Under the pieces are notes generated by a model. That model did no database searches, was not told the origin of the DNA, and saw only the letters and a program-made list of their open reading frames with translations. Source: Helicoverpa zea (taxonomy: Eukaryota; Arthropoda; Insecta; Lepidoptera; Noctuidae). Taken from it: a stretch of DNA of 64,000 nucleotides. The translations under genes and the position numbers were made by a program. Positions 1 through 12,477 of this stretch are shown here, piece after piece. The stretch is taken from the NCBI RefSeq assembly GCF_022581195.2, contig NC_061476.1, positions 2,340,098 through 2,404,097 of the forward strand, written 5' to 3'. Numbering within the stretch: position 1 is the stretch's first letter; the number at the start of each line of letters is the position of its first letter.

Positions 1-227
1 AAAGATAAACAGTTTACAATAGTCTGTTATTAAATCTAGGGGGAAATAATCGCATACCTACCATTCAAATTTTTTTGTATATTAGTTGCAAACCTATCTT
101 AGGTAATTTAATAGAGAACAACCTTTTGTTTGTATTGTTTTTTTGTTTTTACTAGGATAGTTTTTTTCATCCTTATTGTGAAAATGTAAATATCTATGTA
201 AATAAATTACGAGATTAGTAGTACATT

Positions 228-305
228 TCCAAGTAACATAGGCTATAGGTATTTCATCCCAGTACGGGTAGTTCCCACGGGATGCGAGTGGGACTGTGAG
301 ACTAG
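228..305 (+). repeat. Helitron-like (lepidopteran interspersed) element fragment
   Basis: Contains AAGTAACATAGGCTATAGG, CAGTACGGGTAGTTCCCACG and GGATGCGAGTGGGACTGTGA. It belongs to the family that ends in CACGGGACGCGGGTGAAACC and GCTAGT, common in moths and often classed as Helitron-like. The family name is uncertain. Confidence 0.6.
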
Positions 306-781
306 TAATTGTACTTAAGTATATTTTTTTATCCGGAAGCGGGAAAAGTTATCTTATGGATTAAGTAAAACGGCGGGAAATAGACAGTTATATTAATTTT
401 AAGTTCTCTCCTATATCGCGTACGTATTGTGATTTTTTAAATCATTATTTTACTACTACTACTTTATGCTTTTTATTGGTACTTACTTGCCGACGCTGCA
501 TTTTACGTCGGAAAAAATAAAGTATGTTTATGGGAGAAAAATAATTATAGTATAATTATATTGAGTCATTGACTTTCAAAATATTTTACATTATTTATTG
601 TTACATTCGTGCCGTTTTTTGAGGCGTAGACTAAATTGTAGCTTCTGAGTACCACATGGGCGTGTATTTAAATTTAGAACTAAGCCGTTTTGAAATAAAT
701 TGTTGATATAATCGGAAATACTGAAATAACCTTGTTTCAATAAAAATCCGTTGCATGAGGACAATTTAAAGAATACCTAAC

Positions 782-938
782 TAGCCGTTTTCAAGCGGTT
801 TCACCCGCGTCCCGTAAGAGCTAGTGACCGTACCAGGATAAAATATAGCCTATTCTATTCGGCAAGAGTTAAACTTTCCAACAGTAAAATAATTTTTCTA
901 ATCGAACCAGTTTAGGGTACAAATAAACAAACAAAAAA
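782..938 (-). repeat. Helitron-like element fragment, nearly complete 3' module
   Basis: Runs from CTAGCCGTTTTCAAGCGG through TTTCACCCGCGTCCCG and GGATAAAATATAGCCTATTC to AAACAAACAAACAAAAAA. Same module as 10347-10512 in opposite orientation. Confidence 0.68.
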
Positions 939-2689
939 ATGTTTCCTCTGTATTATATTAGTTATAGTTATCGGCACGGATATTGAGCTCTCGGCGGAAG
1001 AGTGGGTGGTGATCGCTTTGCGCACTGTACACTTCTGTGAAGGTCAGGGCTCAATTTCCCTGCCGATGATTTTATCTATGGACGATATATTAAATTAAAT
1101 CAAGATAATATATTACTTTATGCAATGTTCACTTCTCAGGGTTGTACCATATTCACCATTTAGTATTGATTTCAATATTTTTGTTCAATTACAGAAAGAA
1201 CTACTTTGCATATCCTTTTTTTTTCATAAATCATTATTTTCATAAATAACCAAAATAAAAATCATAATATCACTATTCCCACATATTTTTAACCGACTGC
1301 CAAGAAGGGTTAAGTTTTTCAAAGAAATTAAAAAAAAACTTCGCTACAAACGGTGGATTGCACCGTATCGTAAACCGACGTTTAACGCTACTTAAATATA
1401 ATCGCGTCCAAACGAATTACCGTGAACCGTACTATTGTTGGATACAAATTAAACTTTTAATTGTTGATGGAATACCTTTAATTAGTTTGTTTGAATTTAC
1501 TTAAGTGATAACCATTATTAGATACGTAACAATTCTTTTTTGAAGCCAGTTTAAAATTTGTTCTATAATGGTTTAATCATACCATGTATCTTATTCATTT
1601 TGTCCAATGCATACCTACCTAGATATAAATTAACCGTACTTTTTTTCATTTATTTAATTATTAATGCTCTTTAAAATATCTATTTACACAAAGCTTTTGC
1701 TAATAATTATTACTGTTTTTCAATAACACGCATAAACCAAAGAAACTATTTTATAACATTTTGGCGCCAACGCCTGATTACCTAATTAAACAATTTTTTT
1801 TTTGGTGCAAATATCTTTAAATAACAAATGCAAATTAAAAAAAAAAATAACAAATCATAATCAAACACCTTGTTTGAATAAAACTATCATCAAATAAGAA
1901 AACAGAACCTTTTTTATTTAAAAGTAAAAAAAAAAAACTAACTGCTACAAGGTACCTAATGCAATATTTTTAAAGACTAAAAAGCAACTTCAAACCCAGT
2001 TTTTATGTTAACGGCATTAACACTAGCATTTTGGCAATTGTTTTGTCACTAAATCAGCTGCCAATTTAACGTCTGATTAGGTGCTTAATCTATTGTTCTG
2101 TTTTTTTTTTTTTTAATTTAAATCATGGTGCAATTGCACCCCAGCGCCTTTTAATATCATTGCACAAAACTATTTTGGTTGTTTAACCCTCAAACACAAA
2201 TTAATGATTTCATAATATTTTTTTTATGAAGTTTAAATAACATTTGAAGTTTTTTTTGGCACGTGGACCTTAAAGCGCAGATTAAGGGTTAATTTTACAA
2301 AAAAAAATGTGACAGTTACTATCCAGACCAGAATATATCCAAACCTTTTTAGCAATAAGCGCAAAACTATTCAACTGACACACCAAATGCGTTTATTTTG
2401 CAATTTCATTCAAAAATGTATGTTTTATCACACGAAATTAAGAAACTATCTCTTGAACTTTAATACGAAATAGCTACATAAACACTTAAACGCTTTGACA
2501 TAGCAACGACACTTAAAAATAACCCTCACGAAAAAAAAAACAACAACAAAAATTACCTTCATAGAAAAAGACACACAACACAGTACACAACACAAAAATA
2601 CACAGTCAGGAAGAACTAGAAACACCACTATCACACACTGATAAGAGAACCACTGAAAAAACCTCCATGCTTATAAAGAAACGGGGAAA

Positions 2690-2960
2690 AAAAGCACGTT
2701 CAAAAAGATTTTTTTTCAACGCTTTATTTTACCGGGAGCGTCAACACGGGCGATGTCTTTTGATCGACTAAAAACTTGCCTTGGAAAATGTGTAGGCGTT
2801 ATGCACGAGAGGGAGATGGAGATTTAACAAGTGACTTGTAGGAGTGAGAGAGGGAATTTGCTCGGAGGCGTGGCGGTGTAGGAGTGGCCTAAGTTTGCAT
2901 AAACGGCATCCAGTCGCGACCGTCTGCAGCCGCAGTGTTAAGCATGATTCGAGCAATATA
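2690..2960. other. GC-rich patch with a 62-codon minus-strand frame
   Basis: About 270 bp clearly less AT-rich than the flanks, including GCGACCGTCTGCAGCCGCAG and CTCGGAGGCGTGGCGG. It has no transposon signature. The minus-strand frame 2768-2956 has no recognisable domain. It could be a promoter or untranslated exon; nothing decides this. Confidence 0.25.
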
Positions 2961-3242
2961 TTATACGATCCGTAGACTTTTTGCTCCAGTGCATTGTCTT
3001 GGCATTTTTTTTTCGGATGAACTATGAAACAGTGTGGTGTTTGCTTTTTAATTCGATACGCTTGCGGTAGGTTAGGGTTAGCTATAGATATTTTTAGTAC
3101 TCGTTACTATTGTTATTTTTATTAGTAGTTATTTATTTTTTCTCTAACTAGCGCCTATACTTAGATAGATTGCGGTGATTGTGAATCAATGAATGTGGTA
3201 GAAACGGATTTTGCTCTTGATTGTTACATTTTTATCAGTCAC

Positions 3243-3610
3243 TAGTCGTTTCCCGCGGTTTCGCCGACGTCTTAAGTGATTTCCATAAACTTACTTCATG
3301 GGTACCTGAATAAATAGACAATGAATTGTATGTAATTAATGTAATTGACTCCAAGTCTGACACCAGTCTAACCAAGGGGTATCGGGTTGTCCGGGTAACT
3401 GGGTTGTGGGGGTCAGATAGGGCAGTCGCTCCTTGTAACGCACTGGTACTCAGCTACATCCGGTTAGACTGGAAGCCGACCCCAACATAGTTGGAAAAAG
3501 GCTCGGAGGATGATGATGTAATTGACTCCAGAGCCCCATAGCAATCTACAAGCTAAGTTTGATCTGAATCGGTCCAGTCGTGTGTGGATTTTCCGCCTCA
3601 CTTTTACTTG
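3243..3610 (-). repeat. Helitron-like element fragment, split by a SINE
   Basis: The end CTAGTCGTTTCCCGCGG is at 3243. The body resumes after the SINE with GAATCGGTCCAGTCGTGTGT. One copy of the 15-bp duplication lies on each side of the SINE. Confidence 0.62.
3354..3515 (+). mobile_element. 5'-truncated SINE, family 2, with 15-bp target-site duplication
   Basis: The 162-bp insert ends CCCCAACATAGTTGGAAAA, then GGCTCGGAGGATGATG. It is flanked by ATGTAATTGACTCCA at 3339-3353 and 3516-3530. It interrupts a Helitron-like fragment. The tRNA-like head is missing. Confidence 0.85.
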
Positions 3611-4696
3611 CCTAGTTATCGTTATTGTATAATTTTATTAATTGTAGAATGCACTGCATTAATTAATGCACCTTTACCTTTAGTTTATCAGATAATAATG
3701 AGGATGGTCTGTTGTATTTTCATATGAAAACGAAGACAACAACATACTTGCTTTGGACTTTCACGTTCTAGTGATACTCGGGCATCAGATAGAGGTATAA
3801 GACATCAATTCATATTAGTTTATTGTGATATTTTTACTGGAAATAAATCATTGGTAGCAGTTGAGAGTATTCAAAAGATTAATGATCACCTAATTTTGAT
3901 AATCATCGTTTTTAACATACTTCCTATGGAATGTGTGGTAAATAAGCTTCACAAACCTAAGTAGTTAATTTTCTGTAGTCCCTTCGGAAGTGTACCGAAT
4001 TGCTTAAAACGTGGCCTATTTCGTTCGAGGTGAAAAATCATCAGATGACTCCACCCGTTGTGCATGCAACTCCAAGGAAGTGTCAGACTCTTATTGACTA
4101 AAACTCACCATGTTCCTTCTGGAGCCGTTTGTATATTACTTACTATATAGGGCCGCGGTAAATCGAACAATCCCGCAGACTAAAGCATAGCCCGATACTT
4201 ACATCAATGAAAATCTGACCATCTACTCTGTAGGCCCATCGGACCATTAGGGTGAGGAAATGGAGAGTGCACCTATACCCATCCAACTCTTACGAAAGAC
4301 AAGACAGTAGGTGCAGGATCAGGTATGATAACTAAAACATGGTGACCCATCTAAGAAATGACATCGGCATCTGTTACTTTACCCTATCAATCGATTATCA
4401 CAAAACCTTTAAAATACTAAAATATTACAGCAATTTATATTTCTAATGAATGTAAGCATTACACCTGTCGGCATCGCAAAAGGGTCAGTTAAAAGTTAAA
4501 GAATATACAAACAGTTAAACGACACGTAAATGTCAGTTCAAATAACTATAAACAATATTAGTTGTCACGGTTAATGTTAACTGTGTAGTTAAAACTTCGA
4601 TTTAGGTTTTTATGTTTGATTTATACTCTGGCTTATCCAATGCTGATAAGTAGGTTAGTGGTGGTCAAACTTTCCTGATAGATAATTTGAGGCTAA

Positions 4697-4747
4697 AATC
4701 ATCATCTGCCCAGCTTTTTCTTAACTCTGTTGGGGTTGGCGTCTATA
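4697..4747 (-). repeat. SINE family 2, short 3' fragment
   Basis: The plus strand reads CATCATCTGCCCAGC then TGTTGGGGTTGGCGTC, matching only the last 50 bp of family 2. It lies 45 bp from a full copy. Confidence 0.6.
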
Positions 4748-4792
4748 GACTAGTAAATAACGCTGCTTTTTATGAAGCAGCTACCTACATAT

Positions 4793-5177
4793 CTGATCAT
4801 CCTCCGAGCCTTTTTCCCAATCATGTTGGGGTCGTGTTCCAGTCTAACCGGATTCAGCTGAGTACCAGTGCTTTACAAGAAGCGACTGCCTATCTGACCT
4901 CCTCAACCCAGTTACCCGGGCAACCCGATACCCCTTGGTTAGACTGGTGTCGGACTTACTGGCTTCTGACTACCCGTAACGACTGCCAAGGATGTTCAAT
5001 GACAGCCGGGACCTACAGTTTAACGTGCCATCCGAAACACAGCCAATGGTGTCTAAGATATACTTAGAAAGTACATACAGACTTAGAAAAGTTGCATTGG
5101 TACTTGCCTGACCTGGGATCGAACCCGCGCCCTCATACTTGAGAGATTGGGCCTTTACCCACTAGGCCACCACGACT
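4793..5177 (-). mobile_element. SINE family 2, full-length copy with tRNA-like head
   Basis: Read on the minus strand: head GTGGTGGCCTAGTGGGTAAA and B-box GGGTTCGATCCC (about 5111-5128), then a body ending ATTGGGAAAAAGGCTCGGAGG. It abuts the 3' end of the reverse-transcriptase fragment at about 5180. A 126-codon plus-strand frame crossing it is not a gene. Confidence 0.8.
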
Positions 5178-5267
5178 TTTTTTTTAAACATAATAAATAA
5201 ATAAAATAAAAAAATAAAAAAGCCCTTTATTCCGAAAATAATAATACTAATATACATTGAGTTTTTC

Positions 5268-6085
5268 TTATAATATATCCCTGACTTCGGCGTGCCTATT
5301 GGCAAAGGCCTCCTCCAACAATTTCCACTGTTGCCTGTCCTGAGTAACCCTTCTCCAGTAAGGACCTGCGGTCCTCTTAAGCTCATCTTCCCATCTAGAG
5401 TTCTGTCTTCCTCGGTTTCTCTTACCATCTCTCGGATACCACTCCGTTACCTTCCTGCTCCATTTTCCTAGTTTATCACGCATCTTATGCCCTGTCCACC
5501 TCCACTTCTGTTGGTCGACTCGTGTTAGTACGTCCGTGAGTTTTGTTATTGACCTTAGGTCGTTATTTCTTATCTTATCCTGTCGTTTATAACCGGTCAG
5601 GCTTCTCTCCATTGCTCTCTGTGCTACTGCCAGTTTTTCTCTTAGTGCTTTTGTGAGGGTCCAGGTTTCGCATCCGTAAGTTAGGCAGGGAAGTATACAG
5701 GAGTTGAATGTCTTTCTCTTCATTGAGATTCCCAATTCTTTAGATTTCATTATTTCTTTCAGCGCCCAGTATTTCTTCCATCCGCTGGCTATTCGGAGGT
5801 TGATTTCTTTTGTCATTTGGTCTTTAGTCGAAATGACTTGACCCAGGTAGATATAGTCTTCAACATATTCCAGGGCACTGTTATTCACTGTTATGGTGAC
5901 CTTTGCAGTGTTTGTCATTACTTTGGTCTTACTGGTGTTCATTTTAAGCCCTACTTTAATGCTTTCTTCGTTCAAGCTGTTTATCATACTTTCGAGGTTT
6001 TTAGGATGTTCGTCGAGTAGAATGAGATCATCCGCGAATCTTAGGTGGTGCAATTTTGATCCATTTATGTTGATACCATTTTTAA
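5268..6085 (-). pseudogene. 5'-truncated non-LTR retrotransposon reverse-transcriptase ORF (RTE-like candidate)
   Basis: Open frame of about 270 retrotransposon-derived codons, ending in a TAA-type stop near 5268. It carries the reverse-transcriptase active-site block RFADDLILL, then KVGLKMNTSKTKVM, YIYLGQVIS, LPCLTYGCETW and the C-terminal GHKMRDKLGKWSRKV...WYPRDGKRNRGRQ region typical of the endonuclease-RT ORFs common in moth genomes. The endonuclease and the first half of the RT are missing. The frame is open without internal stops, suggesting a fairly young insertion. Upstream of about 6085 the frame runs by chance into unrelated repeat sequence. The 3' side ends at about 5180-5260 in an A/T-rich tail. 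Clade is a guess. Confidence 0.85.
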
Positions 6086-6348
6086 ACATACAAACAAAAA
6101 AATATTTCCTTCTATTAGGTATATGTATTAGTATAGTTAGTATATCGGGTGTGTCGATCCTAATCACATTAAATTAAATACGTTAATATACTGGTTAATA
6201 TATATGTATGTCGATTAGCACAAAGAAAAAACTACAATATGTAAATATTTTTTTTTTTTCAAACAAAGTAAATAGAATAAACATGTGCGAGAATTAGAAC
6301 ACCATACAAGAGTCAGTCGTACAAACAACTGAAATCCCGTGAAACGTG
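6080..6348. mobile_element. Partial, inverted copy of the 17728-18128 element plus its flank
   Basis: Matches 17925-18200 in reverse complement almost base for base, including the TIR (TATATCGGGTGTGTCGATCC) and about 65 bp outside it (CTAACTATACTAATACATAT, AGAAGGAAATATTTTTTTG). Shared sequence outside the TIR means a larger unit was copied or both inserted in the same host repeat. It joins the reverse-transcriptase fragment at about 6085. Confidence 0.72.
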
Positions 6349-7129
6349 AAAACCTACATATCTGATCTCCTACACTTATCCGGGTAACCACCCTATGATT
6401 CGCTCGAAAAAACCGTACGCATAATCTGCAAGTGTGAAAGATACACAAAGTATGCAAAACTACTAAATCGATTTGCAAAAATCTTTCACGTTTGGGAAGC
6501 TACACTTATTAACTCCGGGTGACATAGGTTATATTTCATTCAGGTCTGGTTATTAGTTTCCGTGGGACACTACTCCATTCCTAAAACTACTAATACTTTG
6601 ATATAGCTCTTGCATAAGTAATACACCGTCTAATCAACATTTTATTCTGTGGATATAGCTTGGCCAAGGGCCTGTAGGGCATGTGACAAGCCCTTGCCAA
6701 GCTGTGCCAAGGGCTTGTGACAAGGGCTTTTGTTTAAATTAGGTATAAGCTCGCTAGCATCGCCCGCCCTGTGTAAGTAAATCAAACATATTACATTCAG
6801 GAAAACGATTTTTTTTCTAAGAAGAAGAATACAACTATTAAATTAAATAATATAGTTGTATGTATTGAAAGATTTATCGCAAAACTCTAGTAGTTTCATG
6901 GATAAACAAATAAATCTTTACAATGTGTAAGTATCTACTGCTATTTATAAAATCGTATGAGTAGCTATTGCCCTTGAAATGACGTAACTAGCTTAGGTAT
7001 TCATTAATTTAATCATAGTAATTTGTCGACAATATTATAAGGTACGTAGATATTTATTGTTGTGCAATTTTAATATATCTATTATGTTTAGTTGTCTAAC
7101 ACGAGTAAGTCTGATAAAAAGTCTTACAA

Positions 7130-7290
7130 AGGGGTATAGCATTGCCTATGTACCCGGATAACTGGGTTGAGGAGGTCCGATAGGTAGTAGCTCCTTGCAA
7201 ATCACTACTTACTACTCAGCTGCATCCGTTTAAACTTGAAGCCGATCTTAACATGGTTTGAAAAAGGCTCGGGATATGATGATGATAATA
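7130..7290 (+). mobile_element. SINE family 2, diverged copy
   Basis: Shares GGGGTATAGC, GGATAACTGGGTTGAGGAGG, CTCAGCTGCATCCG and the terminal AAAAAGGCTCGGG plus ATGATGATGAT tail. The head is absent. Confidence 0.72.
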
Positions 7291-7689
7291 TAAAATGTGT
7301 ACAAAGTCAATAAATTTAAATAAAGTACAGTAAAAACCATCAAATCTAAGAAAAAAATATATTAGTTATATTTGTATAAACAAATAATAGTAAAAATATT
7401 ATGTATGGCTTTAAGCTTCGTATCGGAACGAATCTAAAACAGGCTATGCATATAAAACATTGAAACTAAACTAAACCCCAAATAAATTGTCTACAAAAAA
7501 AAAAAAGAATCACACAAACAAATCACAGCATAAGTCATCCAAATCAATTAAAAATACCTGTGTAGAACCCATTAGATCCATTTCAGATTGAAGAGTACCT
7601 ATTTTTACCATCCAAAATTCGAATTGGAGAAGGATTAACTCAAAGTGTTTCAGAACTTGATACTTAACAAAAACATAACATGATTTTCA

Positions 7690-8155
7690 ATACCGTTGCT
7701 CCGGTCATTCCAAAAATCTTCGCTCTTCTCACAATCTTCTTCTTCACTGTTCTTCTCATACCTCTGACACTATCCACTCTTCTTTTCACATTCAAGCTAT
7801 TCTTCTGTGGAATGCGCTGCCCTCAGAAACCAGGAAGTCACCCAGCAAACAATCTTTCAAGAGTGCTGTGCGGAAGTACTTGCTTAAGAAATCGTTGGCA
7901 GAATCATCATCATAATAATTTATTGGTATATTATATGTATATATGTGTATGTATTTATTGTTATTTGTATTAATATTGTTGTATTTAATTAGTATTTTTA
8001 GTGTTTTATTCATCATTAAGTTTTCGTTTTATTTTCTAATGCACCTACCATGTTTTTCTCTGCATCACCCTAAGGTTGACTGGAAAGAATGCCTATGGCA
8101 TTAAGTCCGCCTATGTAATATTTTTTTTGCATAAAGTTTAAATAAATAAATAAAT
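7690..8155 (+). repeat. 3' end of a Jockey-like LINE
   Basis: One plus-strand frame encodes HSSFHIQAILLWNALPSE, then SPSKQSFKSAVRKYLLKKSL and a stop at about 7911. This is the usual C-terminus of Jockey/CR1-type reverse-transcriptase polyproteins (xWNxLP motif). An untranslated tail follows, ending in TAAATAAATAAATAA at about 8150. Everything 5' of this is missing. Confidence 0.75.
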
Positions 8156-8489
8156 AACAAATGTGAAAAGTGGGTGATTATTAGCCAGTACTAATACCTT
8201 CTCTTCTTAATAATGCTCACATCCTTAACTTGTAACACTGTAAGTATGCCTGACGGTCCTGTTCAGCTTTCACGTCATAACTAGTGAAACTGATTAACAT
8301 AAACATTTGGTAGTACACAAAGAATAGTAGAGCCTAGAGCCTAAAAAAGAGGATGTAGGCTACTTTTCATCTGGGTGAGTGAAGTAGTTCCCCCGAAACA
8401 CGATGAAACCATGGGTAATAGCTATAGAATATAAAACGTTACTGACCAGGATAGTTAAGCTTAAGCCAGATCACAGTGGTTCCATAAAC

Positions 8490-8948
8490 AAATCGGTACT
8501 CGGCTGCATCCCGCTAGACTGGACGCGGACCCCAATATAGTTGGCCTCGTTGCCTCGTTCAACTGCCTCGTTGGTCTAGCTGTCGCAAGTGCGGCTGCTG
8601 AGCACGAGGTCTCGGGTTCGATTCCCGAGTCGGGCCGAAATCGCTTTGTGTGTTTTAGAAGACTTTCACAAAGCAGCCCGGAGCCTGGAAGCTGGTGATT
8701 GATACACCCGTGCATCGGAGAGCACGTAAATGTCGGTCCTGCGCCTGATCTCTCTCCGGTCGTGTCGGATTACCGTCCCATCGGGCTATGAGAGTTAAGG
8801 AATAGTGAGTGCACCTGTGTCTGCGCAAATGCTCGTGCACTATAATATGTCCTGCGTAGTTGGCTAATCTCCTTACATGAGAACAGCCGCCGTAGCCGAT
8901 AATCGGCTAGGAGGACATCTTCATCATCATCAGTTGGAAAAAGGCTAG
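8490..8948 (+). mobile_element. SINE family 2 fragment, interrupted by SINE family 1
   Basis: The first part is 8490-8543 (GGTACTCGGCTGCATCCC, GGACCCCAATATAGTTGG). The end of the element (AGTTGGAAAAAGGCTAGAC) resumes at about 8932. The repeated AGTTGG on both sides of the inner SINE looks like a short target duplication. Confidence 0.7.
8565..8931 (+). mobile_element. tRNA-derived SINE, family 1, near full length
   Basis: The 5' head resembles a tRNA: A-box-like TTGGTCTAGCTG and B-box GGTTCGATTCC (8615-8625). A body of about 290 bp follows, ending CGGCTAGGAGGACATC and an ATC-type tail. Related copies lie at 18768-19085, 22705-22925, 23322-23722 (rearranged), 31540-32029 and 58776-59138. This copy is inserted in a family-2 SINE. 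Confidence 0.85.
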
Positions 8949-10346
8949 ACATAATATGTCATGTTATATTATAATAGTCATTAAAATTTAGTTTATCAGT
9001 TAAGACAATATAGTTACATAACATAAGTAGAAAAGTCAAGAATTACAAGAACAGTTTATAAACCTAACAGTTACTTATCGCGATGGCGTGCGTTCGATTC
9101 CATGTTGAGGTAAAATCACACGGCGTGACATTTCATTACTAAGCCGTGCGAGTATACTTAGAATAGTTAGGTATATAGATTTGCATAATAAAACATGCGT
9201 AGTTATTTATAGTTAGTTATATTCTTATCTAAGACACATTATATTATTTATAGTTCACGCTATGTTTAGTAGTAAATAATATTGGTAATTAATTTTCTTA
9301 GCTTATTTTATTTTCTATTTTGCAACTGGTGTGATACTGAATTATGTTTCCCGGTTTCAAATACAATATTCGTAAATTATCTGTTAACTCATGTCATGCT
9401 ATTGTGTTAAATATTTATTTAAATTGTATGTTTAATAGCTAGGTTTTTTTTAATTACAAAATTCAAGAGAAATTATAGCTTTGATTTAAAGAAAATAGTA
9501 CGTTTAAACTATGTGAGAAAAAAATATATAAAATCAAGCAAAAAATTAAAATATTAAATTCATACACCTTTCTTACAAAGAACTTTAAATTATTTAATGC
9601 TAAATTTAAAATTTCAAATATCGAACGTTTGAGTTCCAATTTTCAAATTTGAACTTGGAACGTCCAGTACGGATGGCGCGCAAAAACTCAGCGCGCGCTG
9701 TCCGTCGTCGTCATCTGCAGGGGACACAGAAATATTTAGAGAGGTCACATTCATTTGGCAGTAAATTTTTTCTAGTTTTTTTTTCGTTGTAGTGAATCAG
9801 TATACGAAAAAACATTGTTGTTTGTAGTAGAATACGTTCTTGAAAATGAATAATAGGTACTTGTCTATCATTATCTTCCTGCAATTATCAATTTTTTATT
9901 ATTTTACATACTTTTTGACATTACATACTTATTAATGATTAGTTCTATATGGATCGTTGCTTTTGACCATTCAGGTATCATTATCAATATTGTTCCAGGA
10001 AGAACTATCACTTTTTGGAAAAAGTAAATATGTAGATGATTTATTTCAAGCACGACCAAATATAAAAAATATTGTATCTTTGTTTTGCCTAGTTTTTTTT
10101 ATGAAACAGAACCTGACAGCATCGGCAAAAAAATCCCAACCATAGAATTTCATAATTAGGTTTAATGTCTACGTTACACGCAGAAACTATCAAAGCTATC
10201 CACTATAATCTAGACATTAAAGATCCTATCTTTACCCGTTTGTTTACAAAGTTGCCAGTAAATTATTCCAATACTTTTTCATAACGTTAAGTGAATCGGA
10301 ACGCAATTCAGTAGTCTATGTATGCTAATATCATAAAGAGGAAAAC

Positions 10347-10513
10347 TTTGTTTGTTTGTAATGGATACACTCCAAAATTACTGGTCTGATTTAAAAAATT
10401 CTTTCACGGTTAGAAAGCTACATTATCTGCAAGTAACATAGGCTATATTTTATCCCGGTACGGGCAGCAGTTGCCACGGGACGCGGGTGAAACCGCGGGA
10501 AAACGGCTAGTTA
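10347..10513 (+). repeat. Helitron-like element, complete 3' module
   Basis: GTTTGTTTGTAATGGATACA, then GGTTAGAAAGCTACATTATC, AAGTAACATAGGCTATATTT, ATCCCGGTACGGGCAG and CGCGGGAAAACGGCTAGTTA. It is the best-preserved copy in the window and serves as the reference for the fragments. Confidence 0.7.
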
Positions 10514-12477
10514 ATGATAATGCAAATCAAAACAATTAAATCGATTTGCCGTAATTTTGTGTAACGAAGAATGATTTTAATTGATGATTCTAGTTCGTAT
10601 TTCTGACGGTTTTAGTGTGTAATTAAAGTTTTAGCAATTATAAATTAACATGCGTCTTTGACGTAGTAATTGTTATCTTCGAACTTGTTTATTCATATTA
10701 GTTAAGTGGAAAGGAATGTTATTTCTTTAATTGTGCTAAAATGGGTTAGTATTAGAACGTTTTGGTTCACTAAATAGGAGTCGGTATTAGTATCATGAAA
10801 TAGTATATCGTATAAATCTATGATATGTAAAAGAAAGTCGTGTTAGTTATATCTAACACTTATAACGCAGGAACGGATGAAAATTAGAGATGAGGTAGCT
10901 TAGGCCAAGAAAAAGGTCACAGAATAGTTTTTGACACCATTCGGCTGCGGGAAACAGTTATTTTGCAACGCAGATGAAACCGCTTACCCTAGTGTCTTTA
11001 AAAAAAACAACCTAGTGAAATCGTACATAGATCTATTTTCATAAAATCAAAAACATTAAAAAAATAAATATAAAAACATTTACACACACAACACGACTCC
11101 TTGTAACTCTATATCCTTCAGAAATATGCCGCCTAGTCGTGCAGACTACGCGCAAAAAGGGCCTATACCCGTCACATACGTTCCACGTTCGAACGAGACA
11201 GACCTAACGACCAATATAACTTGACCTCACTGACCATTCTCCCTTCGAAAAGTTCCGAACAAAATACAAACTCCTTAAGACATGAGGGGTCAACTTATAT
11301 TGGCTATTAAGAGGAGATACCAAGAGAAAGCTTTTTGTCTTTGTTTATTATTGTACTGTGTGAAAGAGATGGTATGCTAAATGACAGTGCGGTCGTGAGA
11401 TTTAAAGATTTCGGATTTTTCGTCTGAAGTGGTTTTGGTTTTGAATTTTTATGAAAATTTGGGTTTTATGGTCTCTGAAAAGGTAAATTGGGGATTTAAA
11501 TAAATATTTGTGTAATCGGATAACTTTGCACTTTAATCGCTAGGTACTCCTAGAACTACCCCAAAAGATTTTTAAATACGCAAGAAATTTTTGACATCAA
11601 ATAGGAACAAAATTTCCCACTATGAACTAAAACTCAGTATATATTTTAAAAATCTCTTAATAAATAGTATATTCTTATTCAGCTGTATCAATTGGGACTG
11701 GCATGGCCTAGAAATTATATTACCTTCCATTCCCCTATAGGTACCTATTTTAAGAAGTCTTTATCATTATCCTTCTGTCGAGCCTATTCTATATTTGTGG
11801 TCAGCACGGCATGTCTTCTTCTTTCATACAGAGTATTTGAAGTTCAAACACAATTCCAGTACCTACAGTGTTTGAAGTGTATTGTTGCTTTAACAGGTAA
11901 CATTCTTTCACACAATCCGAATCCATCACAGTTTTTTTGAAAAGGAAAACGATAGGTCATTCTAACTAGGTACATAATATAGTTCTATGATATAAGATAT
12001 AAGTACTGTCGTTTTTTCATCAGGCATAAGCATGAACCGATATCCATTATTCAGTTATAAGCTTAAAGATTGAACAGCGCCTATTTTGCTCTAAGTATTT
12101 CCCGTCGACCTATCAGAATACATTCAGTGGCTTTTCTATAATTATGCTAAGAAAATATACTTAATTATGCTCATAGAACTTCATAATAAACTAACATACA
12201 CACACCTGTTAGAATTTCGCTCCTTTTAATGTCACCCGGAAAATATACACGGATTATCATTTTAAAGGGAAAAAATTACACTTACCTACTGAATACCAAA
12301 TTGGCACCAGCAAAACCAAGATATGATCAAATCGAGGGCATTAAAATAGTTATGATTTATAATACACGAGATGATAAATAGTTACCGACTTTCATAGGAA
12401 GTTTGTGAGTACTTTCTAAGCATATCTTAGTTATCGTAGTAATATCATTTTACTGATTAAGGGTGTAGGAGAACATC

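Larger units (their letters stand above)
1..2440. other. AT-rich non-coding DNA
   Basis: Apart from Helitron-like fragments at 228-305 and 782-938, this contains poly-A/T runs and no gene or RNA signal I can support. Confidence 0.6.

Noticed and set aside
4687..5067. 126-codon plus-strand ORF
   Set aside because: It is the reverse strand of two family 2 SINE insertions.
8590..8640. tRNA gene at the B-box GGTTCGATTCC
   Set aside because: The A/B-box pair belongs to a SINE head. The sequence does not fold as a complete tRNA with a proper acceptor stem, and the same head recurs in all family 1 copies.
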